Assembly: GCA_913055655.1 (NCBI GenBank)
Contig: CAJXKA010000004.1
Span: forward strand, 186,001-250,000
Direction: 5' to 3'
Length of the DNA: 64,000 nucleotides
DNA from: an uncultured Oceanospirillales bacterium
GTDB taxonomy: Bacteria; Pseudomonadota; Gammaproteobacteria; Xanthomonadales; SZUA-36
Below, in pieces: positions 54,853-64,000 of this stretch. Below the pieces are notes generated by a model. It worked only from the letters and a program-made list of their open reading frames with translations, had not been told where the DNA came from and searched no databases. Position numbers and translations under genes: made by a program. The number at the start of each line of letters is the position of its first letter. Within the stretch, counting starts at the first letter, position 1.

Positions 54853-55305
54853 TCAGGGTGATTCCGGATCGAAATTCAGCACCAGCACGTCACCGCGCTT
54901 CGTCCCCAGCGACTTTGCCTGGCCGGCGTTCAGTTCGAGCACGTAGCGCGCCGGGCCCTCGCTGGGGTAACCGGGGCAGGCCTGGACCACGCAGGGCCGG
55001 GCGTTCTCCGCCACGCTCACCAGCGCCAGGTCGGCATCGAAGTAGAAAATATCCAGGGGGATCCGGGTGTTGCGCATCCAGAAACTGCGCGGCGCCTCGT
55101 CGGGGAAGATGAACAGCATGCCGTGATCGGCGGGCATGTGGTCACGGAACATCAGGCCGCGCATCTGCGATTCGCGGTCCAGCGCCAGTTCCACCTGGTA
55201 GCGCTGGCCGTTCAATTCCACGGTGTGCGGCTGCGAGGCGCAGGCCGCCAGTGTCCAGGCGGCCAGCAGCGCGGTGAGAAGGAGTTGCCATGGTCGATGC
55301 CCCAT
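54853..55305 (-). CDS. DUF192 lipoprotein
   Basis: The 150-aa product has a lipoprotein signal (LLTALLAAWTLAAC) and a DUF192 domain with RGLMFRDHMPADHGMLFIFP, SFWMRNTRIPLDIFYF and GPARYVLELNAGQAKSLG. The domain's function is unknown. It lies 14 bp after the second DUF4252 gene and probably closes the sigma-factor operon. Confidence 0.88.
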   Translation of the reverse strand: MGHRPWQLLLTALLAAWTLAACASQPHTVELNGQRYQVELALDRESQMRGLMFRDHMPADHGMLFIFPDEAPRSFWMRNTRIPLDIFYFDADLALVSVAENARPCVVQACPGYPSEGPARYVLELNAGQAKSLGTKRGDVLVLNFDPESP

Positions 55306-55319
55306 GGCGAGGCATCATA

Positions 55320-55898
55320 TCAGGGCGCGGCGGCGACGCGTACTTCCGGCGCGGGCACGTCCAGTGCGACCATGGTGTCGGTGAACAGCGCCGGGTGCAG
55401 GTCGCCCATCACGTTGACGATGACGGCTTCCTCGCCGTCGGTGCTGATGACCGTCAGGCCGGCGAAGGCATGGGTGTCAGCGTCGCTGTCGGCTTTCACC
55501 ATCATCCAGGTCTGTTCGCCTTCCTCGGCGACCACCGCTACCGGCTCCCAGCCATCTTCGAACAGCGAATCGCTCATCGACGCGAGCCGGGCGCTGACCC
55601 GCTCGGCGTCGCCGTCGATCTCGTAGACCCGTACCCGCACGCCGTCCAGCCCGCGCATCAGCGCCTGGGTTTCCGGCTCGTCGTCCATGAAGTTCGCGGC
55701 GAAGTGCAGCAGCCCGGGCCCGATCGAGATCCGCGTGACGCTGTCGGTGTCGAACACGCCGGGCGAATCAAGATCGGCGAAGCCCTCGCTGGAGCGCGGC
55801 GCGGTCAGGCCGCAGGCGGTCAGCACGACGGGCAGGGCGATGGCCAGCACGATGGCCGCCAGGCCGTGAAAATGGAGTCTGCACTTTCTCATCATCAT
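55320..55898 (-). CDS. DUF4252-like lipoprotein
   Basis: The 192-aa product has a lipobox (VVLTAC) and a mature domain parallel to the protein encoded just upstream: LLHFAANFMDDEPETQALMR, GLDGVRVRVYEID, MVKADSDADTHAFAGLTVI and GEEAVIVNVMGDLHP. The two are paralogues, this one lipidated. Proteins of this kind often accompany ECF sigma factors. Confidence 0.8.
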   Translation of the reverse strand: MMMRKCRLHFHGLAAIVLAIALPVVLTACGLTAPRSSEGFADLDSPGVFDTDSVTRISIGPGLLHFAANFMDDEPETQALMRGLDGVRVRVYEIDGDAERVSARLASMSDSLFEDGWEPVAVVAEEGEQTWMMVKADSDADTHAFAGLTVISTDGEEAVIVNVMGDLHPALFTDTMVALDVPAPEVRVAAAP

Positions 55899-55905
55899 GC
55901 CCCCG

Positions 55906-56457
55906 TCAGTCGATGTTGACGTCGAACTTTTCCATGACCTCGCCGACCTTTTCAGGGTCGATCTGGCCCAGGATGTTCACGAACACGGCTTCCTCGCCAT
56001 TCACGGCCATCACGGTCAGGCCCTGCATGCCGGTGTCATCGGCTTTCATGAAGATCTGCACCTGCTCGCCATCCTCATTGACCTGGACAATGGGCTCCCA
56101 GGCCTGGCCGGCCAACAGGTTCTTCACCTGCTGGACCTTGTCCATGGCCGGTTCCAGCTCGCCACCGGTGGCGTAGACATTCACGCGAACGCCCTTCAGG
56201 CCGTCGAGCAGCGCCGCGGCGTCCGGGTCGTCCTTCGCGGCCGCGCCCATGAAGCCCAGCAGCATGCCGCCGATGTTGATCATCACCTTGGGCTCGCCGT
56301 AAAAGTTCTGCAGCTCACCGAAGTCGACATAACCCGGCAGGTCCTTGAGTTCATCTTCCTGGGCCGCCACCGGCGCACTCAGCCCGAACACCGCCAGTGC
56401 GACCAGGCACTTGCCCATCCAGTTGTCTTTCATTGCTTTCATGCCCCACGTTTTCAT
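55906..56457 (-). CDS. DUF4252 secreted protein
   Basis: The 183-aa product has a signal peptide ending APVAA and a DUF4252-like domain with GLKGVRVNVYATGGE, IFMKADDTGMQGLTVMAVN and GEEAVFVNILGQIDPE. It should be periplasmic. Its ATG overlaps the anti-sigma stop (ATGA), so it is translated with the sigma/anti-sigma pair and may be a signal or effector of that circuit (inference). An internal ATG could give a shorter leader. Confidence 0.82.
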   Translation of the reverse strand: MKTWGMKAMKDNWMGKCLVALAVFGLSAPVAAQEDELKDLPGYVDFGELQNFYGEPKVMINIGGMLLGFMGAAAKDDPDAAALLDGLKGVRVNVYATGGELEPAMDKVQQVKNLLAGQAWEPIVQVNEDGEQVQIFMKADDTGMQGLTVMAVNGEEAVFVNILGQIDPEKVGEVMEKFDVNID

Positions 56458-57014
56458 GCGTCTTGCTCCTTCTCTGATTCGAACGGCGCGGCCAGCGCGC
56501 GAGCCGTTTCTTCGGTCACCGGCCGGGCAAAGCCCTGGCCGATGCTGTTTTCAATTTCCCGTTCTGTGACCCGGGTTGCCTTTTGCAGGTAAGCCATGGC
56601 CACGACCAGGTCGTGTTCGGCCTGCGCGATCTCGGCAGGCGTCGGATGTTTCGGTCCCAGCTGGGTCACGACCAACGCCACTGCCAGCGGTACGGCCGCC
56701 AGGCCCATCGCGGCGCCCCAGCGCGGCATGCCACCCGGCAGCAGGCCGGCCAGCCAGCCACTGCCGGCATCACGCGACAGCGCCTTTTGCTCACGCGGTA
56801 TCGCTTTCAGCTTGCGCCGCAGCGAGGCCGGCGCCGGCTCCACCGGCAGGTCGTTCATCAACTGGCGCAGCTGGTAGGCCTCGATAATGGCCGTGGCCAG
56901 CGCCGGATCCTGCTCGGCCTCGGCCTTCAGCTCGGCCGCCTGGGCCTCGTTCAGTTCGCCGTCCACCAGCGCGTTGATTCGGTTTTCCAGTTCATTCATG
57001 GTCGGATCGTTCAT
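56454..57014 (-). CDS. Anti-sigma factor (membrane-anchored)
   Basis: The 186-aa product starts MNDPTMNELENRINALVDGE, a short helical anti-sigma domain (ELNEAQAAELKAEAEQDP). One membrane helix (about residues 99-119, GAAMGLAAVPLAVALVV) follows, then a periplasmic tail of about 65 residues. ATGA overlaps with the sigma gene before it and the DUF4252 gene after it support stoichiometric coupling. No zinc HxxxCxxC motif is present. Confidence 0.82.
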   Translation of the reverse strand: MNDPTMNELENRINALVDGELNEAQAAELKAEAEQDPALATAIIEAYQLRQLMNDLPVEPAPASLRRKLKAIPREQKALSRDAGSGWLAGLLPGGMPRWGAAMGLAAVPLAVALVVTQLGPKHPTPAEIAQAEHDLVVAMAYLQKATRVTEREIENSIGQGFARPVTEETARALAAPFESEKEQDA

Positions 57015-57496
57015 GGTCTGACCTCCGCCAGCTGCTCCCGCAGCTGTTTTCGTGCCCGGTGCAGGTAGACCTTCACCTGCGACAGGCTCAGTTCGGTGGC
57101 GTTGGCCACCTCCTCGTAACTGTGCTGCTGGACATCCCGCAGGATGACCAGCGAGCGGTACGGCTCCTTCAGGCCGCGGATGGCGCGCTGCAGCCAGCGC
57201 CCCAGCTCGCCCCGTTCGGCCCCGGCCGCCGGGCCGTGGTGTTCCACCACCTGCTCGTCGGCCACCTCCACTTCCGGCTTGCGTCGCCGCAGCCGGTCCA
57301 GGCAGGTATTGCGTGTCACCTTCATCAGCCAGGGCTTCACCCGCTCCGGGTCGATGTTGTCCCGGTGGTCCCAGAGCTTGATGAACGCGTCCTGCACGGC
57401 GTCCTCCGCCTCGGCCGCATCCTTGAGCAGGTATCGCGCCAGGGACCATGCCCGGTCCTGGTGCTCGCGCACCCATTGTTGGTACTCCCTGCTCAT
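57011..57496 (-). CDS. ECF-family RNA polymerase sigma factor
   Basis: The 161-aa protein has only regions 2 and 4: AEDAVQDAFIKLWDHRDNI and VKPWLMKVTRNTCLDRLRRR (region 2), then EPYRSLVILRDVQQHSYEEV and LSLSQVKVYLHRARKQLRE (region 4). It should redirect polymerase to a small regulon, kept off by the anti-sigma encoded with it. Confidence 0.95.
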   Translation of the reverse strand: MSREYQQWVREHQDRAWSLARYLLKDAAEAEDAVQDAFIKLWDHRDNIDPERVKPWLMKVTRNTCLDRLRRRKPEVEVADEQVVEHHGPAAGAERGELGRWLQRAIRGLKEPYRSLVILRDVQQHSYEEVANATELSLSQVKVYLHRARKQLREQLAEVRP

Positions 57497-57541
57497 TCCC
57501 TCGACGGCCCGTTTGCTCTCGTTTATTCGGCGTTCAGGACT

Positions 57542-57570
57542 TTATACGTGTGAAACGGCATTTGGTTACA
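57542..57570 (-). promoter_or_regulatory. Candidate autoregulated ECF promoter
   Basis: On the minus strand TGTAACC (57570-57564) and CGTATAA (57548-57542) are 15 bp apart. The AAC in the -35 and CGT in the -10 are typical of ECF promoters. It lies about 45 bp before the sigma-factor start, as expected for autoregulation. Confidence 0.5.
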
Positions 57571-57623
57571 CCTCCAGGTGCACATTCGTAAAAATCGCCG
57601 CAACTAAATATGTACGGCCTGCC

Positions 57624-57650
57624 CTTGAAATGAATTTCCCACAGCCCCAC
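57624..57650 (+). promoter_or_regulatory. RpoH (sigma32) heat-shock promoter for groES-groEL
   Basis: CTTGAAA (57624-57630), a 14-bp spacer and CCCCAC (57645-57650) match the sigma32 consensus closely. It lies 118 bp before the groES ATG. No CIRCE inverted repeat was seen, so control appears to be by sigma32 and not HrcA. Confidence 0.85.
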
Positions 57651-57767
57651 GTGAAGGGGCAGGTTGCGTAGACGGTCAAAACCGCGGCGCAACGCAGGTT
57701 CAGGCAGCTTCGGCCAACCCGGTGCCGCCGAGATTTCATTTAAAACTTTGTTAGGGAGTTAACCCAG

Positions 57768-59751
<1,984 letters not shown>

Positions 59752-59779
59752 GCCAGCCCCTGGCAAAGCCCGGAAGAAC

Positions 59780-59805
59780 GGGGTCAGAGTCGAGACTCTG
59801 ACCCC
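59780..59805. repeat. REP-like palindrome GGGGTCAGAGTC
   Basis: GGGGTCAGAGTC (59780-59791) and GACTCTGACCCC (59794-59805) form a perfect 12-bp stem with a GA loop just after groEL. The GGGGTCAGAGT sequence resembles palindromes mobilised by REP-associated tyrosine transposases in other proteobacteria; no such transposase is in the window. Confidence 0.6.
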
Positions 59806-59820
59806 AACGCTCCAAAGAAA

Positions 59821-59847
59821 CCCCGCCCTCGTGGCGGGGTTTTTTAT
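59821..59847 (+). terminator. Rho-independent terminator after groEL
   Basis: CCCCGCC (59821-59827) pairs with GGCGGGG (59833-59839) around CTCGT and is followed by TTTTTTAT. It is preceded by an A-rich run, so it may also serve the convergent doc transcript. Confidence 0.92.
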
Positions 59848-59854
59848 GCACACG

Positions 59855-60241
59855 CTATAAGCGGACCAGGCTGGCCTTTATCCAGGGTAAAAGGTGCTGG
59901 AAATCCGCCTCTCCGCGCTCCAGCAACCCGACCAGGAATGCATGGGCTTCCGGACCCACGACATCCATTTTCCAGCCGTTCATGCGCAGGAAAACATCGG
60001 TGGCGAAGAAGGCGACGCGCTTGTTGCCATCAACGAAAGGGTGGTTGAGCAGCAGCGACTCAAACTGGGCCGCGGCCATTTCTTCCAGGGACTCGTAGTA
60101 ACCGGTCTGCGCCCGGTAGAGTGCGCTTTCCAGCAGGCCGCGGTCGCGTATGCCATCGGGGCCGCCGAAACGCTGTACCAGGCGCTCATGAATGGCGAGC
60201 ACCTCGTCAACAGAAAGAAAGTTGACCGCTTTACTGGGCAA
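59855..60241 (-). CDS. doc: Doc/Fic-family toxin
   Basis: This is a death-on-curing toxin: Doc of phage P1 phosphorylates EF-Tu. The start is read as TTG at 60241, overlapping the antitoxin stop by 11 bp; this gives 128 aa, the family length, beginning with VNFLSVDEVLAIHERLV. The Fic motif HPFVDGNKR is at residues 67-75, with His67 catalytic. No inhibitory Fic glutamate motif (S/T-x-x-x-E-G/N) is seen in the toxin itself, so inhibition must come from the partner. Confidence 0.85.
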   Translation of the reverse strand: MPSKAVNFLSVDEVLAIHERLVQRFGGPDGIRDRGLLESALYRAQTGYYESLEEMAAAQFESLLLNHPFVDGNKRVAFFATDVFLRMNGWKMDVVGPEAHAFLVGLLERGEADFQHLLPWIKASLVRL

Positions 60242-60443
60242 GCAGCTTCCCGAGTTCTTCGTTCTCGTCCATGGAGTCTTCGAGGTGATCCATGACCTCC
60301 GGGCGCAGGCGTTTGCGGGCGACATATTCACCCACTGCCTCGCTGAGCATGCCGGAAATGCTCTGGTTGGATTCGCGCGCCAGTGCCTGCAGCGCCTCCC
60401 ACTCGCGTTGCTCAACCTTGGAGCTGATCTTGATCTTGGCCAT
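60231..60443 (-). CDS. Antitoxin with ribbon-helix-helix-like N-terminus
   Basis: The 70-aa product opens with MAKIKISSKVEQREWEAL followed by two helices (LQALARESNQSISGMLSEAV), a CopG/RHH-type DNA-binding pattern. The acidic C-terminus (DHLEDSMDENEELGKLLAQ) would bind and neutralise the toxin. It differs from the Phd antitoxin usually paired with Doc. It overlaps doc, so the two are coupled. Confidence 0.8.
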   Translation of the reverse strand: MAKIKISSKVEQREWEALQALARESNQSISGMLSEAVGEYVARKRLRPEVMDHLEDSMDENEELGKLLAQ

Positions 60444-60454
60444 GCCGTCATGGT

Positions 60455-60472
60455 GTCATGACATGTCATGAC
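60455..60472. promoter_or_regulatory. Palindromic operator of the toxin-antitoxin operon
   Basis: Two GTCATGAC blocks separated by AT form an 18-bp perfect palindrome (60455-60472), 11 bp upstream of the antitoxin ATG. Each block is itself palindromic, and a third partial TCATG follows toward the start codon. A TTGAC on the minus strand just upstream could be the -35 that the antitoxin blocks. Confidence 0.75.
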
Positions 60473-60511
60473 CCGTCAAGGCTCGCAGCTCCCTGGGACA
60501 TGCCGTGAAGT

Positions 60512-61879
60512 TCAGTCCTGCCGATCCAGCCCTTCAGATCGATCCAGCAACCCCAGCAATTCCCGCCGCGCATCGCGCAGGATGGAATCGCGGTCGAGGC
60601 CGTCAAGAATCCCGCGCACCGTGGCGCGCGGGCCCTCCTCGCCCCACGACTTGCCGCCGGCGAACCATGATTCCGCCGCCTTGCCGGTGACCAGGGTCGC
60701 GTACCAGGCCAGGGCGCCCTGGGCCGCGCCGGTGACCACGGTGGTCATGCCGGCGCTCACGCCCTTGAGGGCGGACGACACCAGGTTGACGCCCCAGTAG
60801 GCGCCCATCAGCGCCAGCAGCTGGGCGGCAATGGTCGCCAGCAGCCGGCCGGCTTCGCGGCGGGATGGGCTGTGACCGTACAGCCGGCCCAGGTGCATGA
60901 CCATCGCGACATCGATGCCGGCCGCGGCCAGCAGGTCGGCCACGGGGACCGGGTTGGCCGCCACAGCCAGGCCCTTGCCAATGCAGTAGCGGCGGATCAA
61001 CTGCTCGGCCAGTTCATGGCGGGCTTCGACCACGCGCCTGGCCACCCGGCTGTCGAGTTCACTGGCGAACAGCGCGGCGTTCAGGGCCGCCAGGGTCTTG
61101 CCCTCGGCCTCCAGTAGCGCCCAGAGACGTTCGCGCAGGGCGTGCACGTCCACCGGGCGGTCCCGGCGGGTTTCCTCCTCCGACCCGTCCGGCAACACGC
61201 GGATCACCGTTTCCGGACGCGGGTCGGCGCTGGCGGCCAGCACCCGGCCGGCGCCGATGAACGGCGTGGCGCGTTCGTCCAGCCGGGCCAGCAGCGCCTC
61301 GCGTTCGTCGCCGGTGTAGCGGTCCGCCTTGTTCAGCACCATCAGCACGGGCAGGTGACGCCCGGCGATCGCTTCCAGGGCGCGGTGCTCGATATCGGTC
61401 AGGTCGCCCTCGACCACCATCAGCACCACGTCGGCCCGGCCCGCCACCTCGCGCGCCAGGCGTTCACGCGCCTCGCCGTCCAGTTCATCGATGCCCGGCG
61501 TGTCCAGCAACACCACGTGGCCCGCATCGAACGCATCCAGCGCGCCGGACTGGGTGACCTGCGTCTCGCCATGCAGTGTGCTGGTGGAGAATACTTCGCG
61601 CCCCAGCAGGGCGTTGCACAGCGAGGATTTACCGGTGCCCACGCGGCCGAAGACCGCGATGTGGACTTCCTCGCGCTGCAGTTTTTCCGCCAGGCGCTCC
61701 ACCTCGCGGAACTCCGGCTCAAGGGCCTGGCGCACCGCCGCCGGCACGCTGGTGTCCTCCAGCAGCTCCCGCAGGTTGCGGTTGGCTTCCAGCAGGTGGG
61801 CGTCAGGAAGTGTCGCGCTCTCGCGCTTCCCGGACCGCCAGGCGCGCAAAGCGTCCCGCGCCCTGTTCCAGTACGTCAC
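60512..61879 (-). CDS. Era/dynamin-like GTPase with hydrophobic C-terminal domain
   Basis: This 455-aa protein has a helical N-terminus, then a GTPase domain with the P-loop AVFGRVGTGKSSLCNALLG, switch 2 LLDTPGID and base motif LVLNKADR-like VLMVLNKADRY. The C-terminal half has alpha-helical hydrophobic segments (DLLAAAGIDVAMVMHLGRLY, LLATIAAQLLALMGAYWGVN and a third near 370-395), as in DUF697 proteins. Membrane association is likely. Its start lies inside the gene of the partner GTPase. Confidence 0.82.
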   Translation of the reverse strand: MTYWNRARDALRAWRSGKRESATLPDAHLLEANRNLRELLEDTSVPAAVRQALEPEFREVERLAEKLQREEVHIAVFGRVGTGKSSLCNALLGREVFSTSTLHGETQVTQSGALDAFDAGHVVLLDTPGIDELDGEARERLAREVAGRADVVLMVVEGDLTDIEHRALEAIAGRHLPVLMVLNKADRYTGDEREALLARLDERATPFIGAGRVLAASADPRPETVIRVLPDGSEEETRRDRPVDVHALRERLWALLEAEGKTLAALNAALFASELDSRVARRVVEARHELAEQLIRRYCIGKGLAVAANPVPVADLLAAAGIDVAMVMHLGRLYGHSPSRREAGRLLATIAAQLLALMGAYWGVNLVSSALKGVSAGMTTVVTGAAQGALAWYATLVTGKAAESWFAGGKSWGEEGPRATVRGILDGLDRDSILRDARRELLGLLDRSEGLDRQD

Positions 61880-63254
61880 TGAGATTCTCCTCGAAGGCGC
61901 GGGCCGCCGGCAGGGGACGGAGGTCGCCGCGGGTGGCCAGGGTCTGGGCCGCGGCGCGTCCCAGGCTGTCGAAAATCATGCCGTAGGCCACGGCGTGCAG
62001 CAGGCCGCCGGTCAGCGTGCCCAGGCCGGGAAACGCTTTCAGGGCATTGCCGGCGATGGCCAGGGTCAGGGCGCTCATCTTGCGCACCCGGCCGCCGGCG
62101 AGCTTCAGAAACTCGTCGATCTCCATCTCCCGTGCCGGCACGTCGTACAGCGCACACAGTTCCTGCACCAGGCGCGTGGCCAACACCCCCTGGATGACCA
62201 GGTCGGAGCCCGGCGCCACCGCCGCCAGCGCGCCGATCATGGCACGGCGGGAATAGGTGCCGACCAGGGCATCGGCTTTCTCATCGCGGTGTGCCTGCCG
62301 GGCCGCTTCCAGGCGTTCGGAGGCCAGCAACAGGACGGCCGTGTCGCGCAGTTGTTCCATGAGCGGCGCGTTGCGATCCAGCTGCGACTGGATGGCCCGG
62401 CGCAGTGGCTCCACGTCGGCCTTGCGGGTGCGTGTCTCACGCTGCTCGGCGCCGTCGCTGAGCAGGCGCACGACCTCCTCGCGGCCGCCGGTGCGCACGG
62501 TGACGATGTCGCGCGGCGCCAGCCCGGTACGCTCGGCCAGGCGCCATCGCAGCGCTTCGAGTTCATCGTCGTCGTAGCGGTCCGACTTGTTCAGGGCCAG
62601 CAGCAGCGGCTTGTCCAGCGACCGCAACCGGTCGAGTTCCGTGTACTGGGAAGCCGTCAGGTCACCGTCGACCAGGAACACCACCAGGTGCGCGCGCCGG
62701 GCCTCGGCAAGCACCGCCTCGTCGTCGTCCAGGTTGAAGCCCGGCAGGTCGGAAATGACGATCCGGTCGCCGCTATCGGCGTTCCAGTCGAAATGGCGAA
62801 CCTGCACCGTGGTGCCGGCGCGCGCATCCGACGGCGCATCGGCTTCGGGCAGCAAGGCCTTTACCAGTGCGCTCTTTCCGGTACTGACTTCCCCGAACAG
62901 GGCGATATGGATTCGGCCGCCGGACTTGCGGCGCCGTTGCTCGTGGAGTTCGGCCAGTGCCGGTCCCACGTCAACGCCCGCGGCCGAGGCGTCTTCCAGG
63001 GCCTGCTCCAGGGCTTCCGGCGAAGGCGGCGCGGCGTCGCTTTCGTCGCCCAGCACCGGCCGCGGCCGCAGCCAGCGCCAGGCCAGCGCGGTCAGGCCCA
63101 GCGTCACCGCGGTGACGGCGAAGATCCAGCCGTAGCGAATCCAGGCGGGCGCCGCCGCCAGCCGGCCCCACACCGACAACGCGGTGTCGGTCACGAGCAG
63201 CAACAGGGCGAAGGCGACGACCGCGATGACGGCCAGTGCAACGGCGATGATCAA
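61803..63254 (-). CDS. Membrane-anchored GTPase with DUF697-like C-terminus
   Basis: The 483-aa product starts with two membrane helices (about 2-22 and 40-60), then a GTPase domain with the P-loop ALFGEVSTGKSALVKALL, switch 2 ISDLPGFN and LLALNKSDRY. The C-terminal part (IGALAAVAPGSDLVIQGVLA and GNALKAFPGLGTLTGG) is DUF697-like and hydrophobic. It overlaps the next GTPase gene by 77 bp in another frame. The two GTPases are related and may form a heterodimer at the membrane (inference). Confidence 0.82.
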   Translation of the reverse strand: MIIAVALAVIAVVAFALLLLVTDTALSVWGRLAAAPAWIRYGWIFAVTAVTLGLTALAWRWLRPRPVLGDESDAAPPSPEALEQALEDASAAGVDVGPALAELHEQRRRKSGGRIHIALFGEVSTGKSALVKALLPEADAPSDARAGTTVQVRHFDWNADSGDRIVISDLPGFNLDDDEAVLAEARRAHLVVFLVDGDLTASQYTELDRLRSLDKPLLLALNKSDRYDDDELEALRWRLAERTGLAPRDIVTVRTGGREEVVRLLSDGAEQRETRTRKADVEPLRRAIQSQLDRNAPLMEQLRDTAVLLLASERLEAARQAHRDEKADALVGTYSRRAMIGALAAVAPGSDLVIQGVLATRLVQELCALYDVPAREMEIDEFLKLAGGRVRKMSALTLAIAGNALKAFPGLGTLTGGLLHAVAYGMIFDSLGRAAAQTLATRGDLRPLPAARAFEENLSDVLEQGAGRFARLAVREARERDTS

Positions 63255-63351
63255 GCGTACGGGAATGGGGCGTTCTCCCTCCGGGCCAGACCATTGATTC
63301 TAGGGTGGCCAGCCCTGCCGCGACAACGGCCGGTGGTCATGGCAACCGCCG

Positions 63352-64000
63352 CTACGCCACCGCGACGTTCTGAGCAGCAAAGCTGACCCGCCGGCAGATC
63401 TGCTCGATATGGCGGATGTCCGTGCCGCAGCAACCGCCGAGAATGTTGATGTGGGCATTCCGGCGGTTCAGCTCGGCGCACAGTTCGCCGAACTCCACCG
63501 GGTCGCCGTCATCCAGCTCGGTAGCGTTGTCCAGTTCCTCGTGGCTGCATCGCGACGCGTTGCAGCGCACGCCCCGGATCCGCCCGACCCATTCCTCGTC
63601 GCTGTCCAGCAATGCGCTGAAGTGCGTGGGGTGCGCGCAGTTGACCATGTAATACACCGGCGCCGAGTCCGAGGCCGCATCGACCTCGCGGATCGCGTCG
63701 GCCAGGGACTCGCCCGTGGGCAACCGGCCATCGGTCTCGACCGTAAATGACAGTACCACCGGCACACCACATTCCACGGCAGCCCTGGCGATACCGATGC
63801 CTTCGGCGACGTAGTTCAGTGTCATCGCCGTGACCAGGTCGACGTTGCTGTCGGCCAGCCAACGCACCTGGGGCAGATGATAGCGCCGGGCTTCGGCAAC
63901 GCTCATGGTATCGCCGGGCGTGTAGCCGTCCCCGCGGGGCCCGACATTGCCGCTGATGACAATCGGTGCGCCCGGTTTTTCATGCTCGGACCGGACGGCT
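63352..64000 (-). CDS. Homocysteine S-methyltransferase family protein (partial, N-terminus outside window)
   Basis: The frame is open to base 64000, so the start lies beyond the edge. The visible 215 residues include ISGNVGPRGDGY, YYMVNCAHPTHF with the first zinc cysteine and ILGGCCGTDIRHIEQIC with the paired cysteines, the thiol-activating zinc site of MmuM/betaine-homocysteine methyltransferases. The methyl donor (S-methylmethionine or other) cannot be told. It lies 97 bp from the GTPase operon. Confidence 0.88.
   Translation of the reverse strand, partial: AVRSEHEKPGAPIVISGNVGPRGDGYTPGDTMSVAEARRYHLPQVRWLADSNVDLVTAMTLNYVAEGIGIARAAVECGVPVVLSFTVETDGRLPTGESLADAIREVDAASDSAPVYYMVNCAHPTHFSALLDSDEEWVGRIRGVRCNASRCSHEELDNATELDDGDPVEFGELCAELNRRNAHINILGGCCGTDIRHIEQICRRVSFAAQNVAVA

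Noticed and set aside
56454-57476. Long 340-aa open frame covering the sigma factor in another frame
   Set aside because: Only its C-terminal 186 residues look like a protein (the anti-sigma factor); the upstream part is a shadow of the sigma gene.

Overview
The window is 64 kb of dense, GC-rich bacterial chromosome with about 66 genes, nearly all core metabolism. It points to a Gammaproteobacterium, probably near the Lysobacterales/Xanthomonadales (this is inference). The grounds are the atp-par-rsmG neighbourhood, dut-algC, aroQ-accB-accC-prmA, a PPi-dependent phosphofructokinase, a Xanthomonas/Caulobacter-type TonB receptor, a 'plant-type' glutamate-cysteine ligase and a meso-DAP peptidoglycan ligase (mpl). 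No prophage, insertion sequence, integron, CRISPR array, rRNA or tRNA was recognised.

Layout. 1-5236 (minus): F1Fo ATP synthase operon atpI-B-E-F-H-A-G, with atpG cut by the window edge; subunit a carries a large insertion. 5490-7976 (plus): a membrane sulfatase-fold enzyme sitting between atpI and parB. 7948-10360 (minus): rsmG-parA-parB. 10375-16583 (minus): a five-gene Opp/Dpp-type peptide ABC transporter followed by a lipoprotein gene. 16648-18012: gshA. 18006-21348 (minus): dut, a membrane-anchored algC and a small secreted protein that seems to start at CTG. 21562-22759: radC, rpmB, rpmG. 23010-25962: a lone hydantoinase A and mutM. 25999-31082 (minus): a seven-gene operon aroQ-accB-accC-prmA-acyltransferase-tdk-small membrane protein. 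31456-37915: a phosphate-scavenging locus (lipoprotein phosphatase, double-domain beta-propeller phytase, TonB receptor) with Pho-box-like sites. 38024-44175 (minus): pfp-M28 peptidase-cutA-dsbD-tlpA. 44293-48513 (plus): adk, a membrane protein, mpl and an EptA-like transferase. 48520-53515: a DedA/PAP2/LssY fusion, an SDR, hemL and rubredoxin. 53543-57496 (minus): cpdA-like, yegP, and an ECF sigma/anti-sigma/DUF4252/DUF4252/DUF192 operon. 57768-59751: groES-groEL behind a clear RpoH promoter. 59855-60443: an RHH-Doc toxin-antitoxin pair with a palindromic operator. 60512-63254: two overlapping membrane GTPases. 63352-64000: a homocysteine methyltransferase cut by the window edge.

The most unusual material is non-coding. 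(1) Four tandem arrays of an 8-bp unit (TGARACGG / GGAATCGG) lie in gene 3' flanks; three of them begin exactly at the TGA stop codon of a gene whose last codon is CGG. (2) Three large palindromic elements, with about 30-bp arms enclosing further hairpins, fill the 31.1-31.3 kb and 51.4-51.95 kb gaps. Two share a GCAGTTG arm segment and a GCCATCCATGGC hairpin; the third has a perfect 29-bp arm pair enclosing a three-way junction. No published family is claimed for either class.
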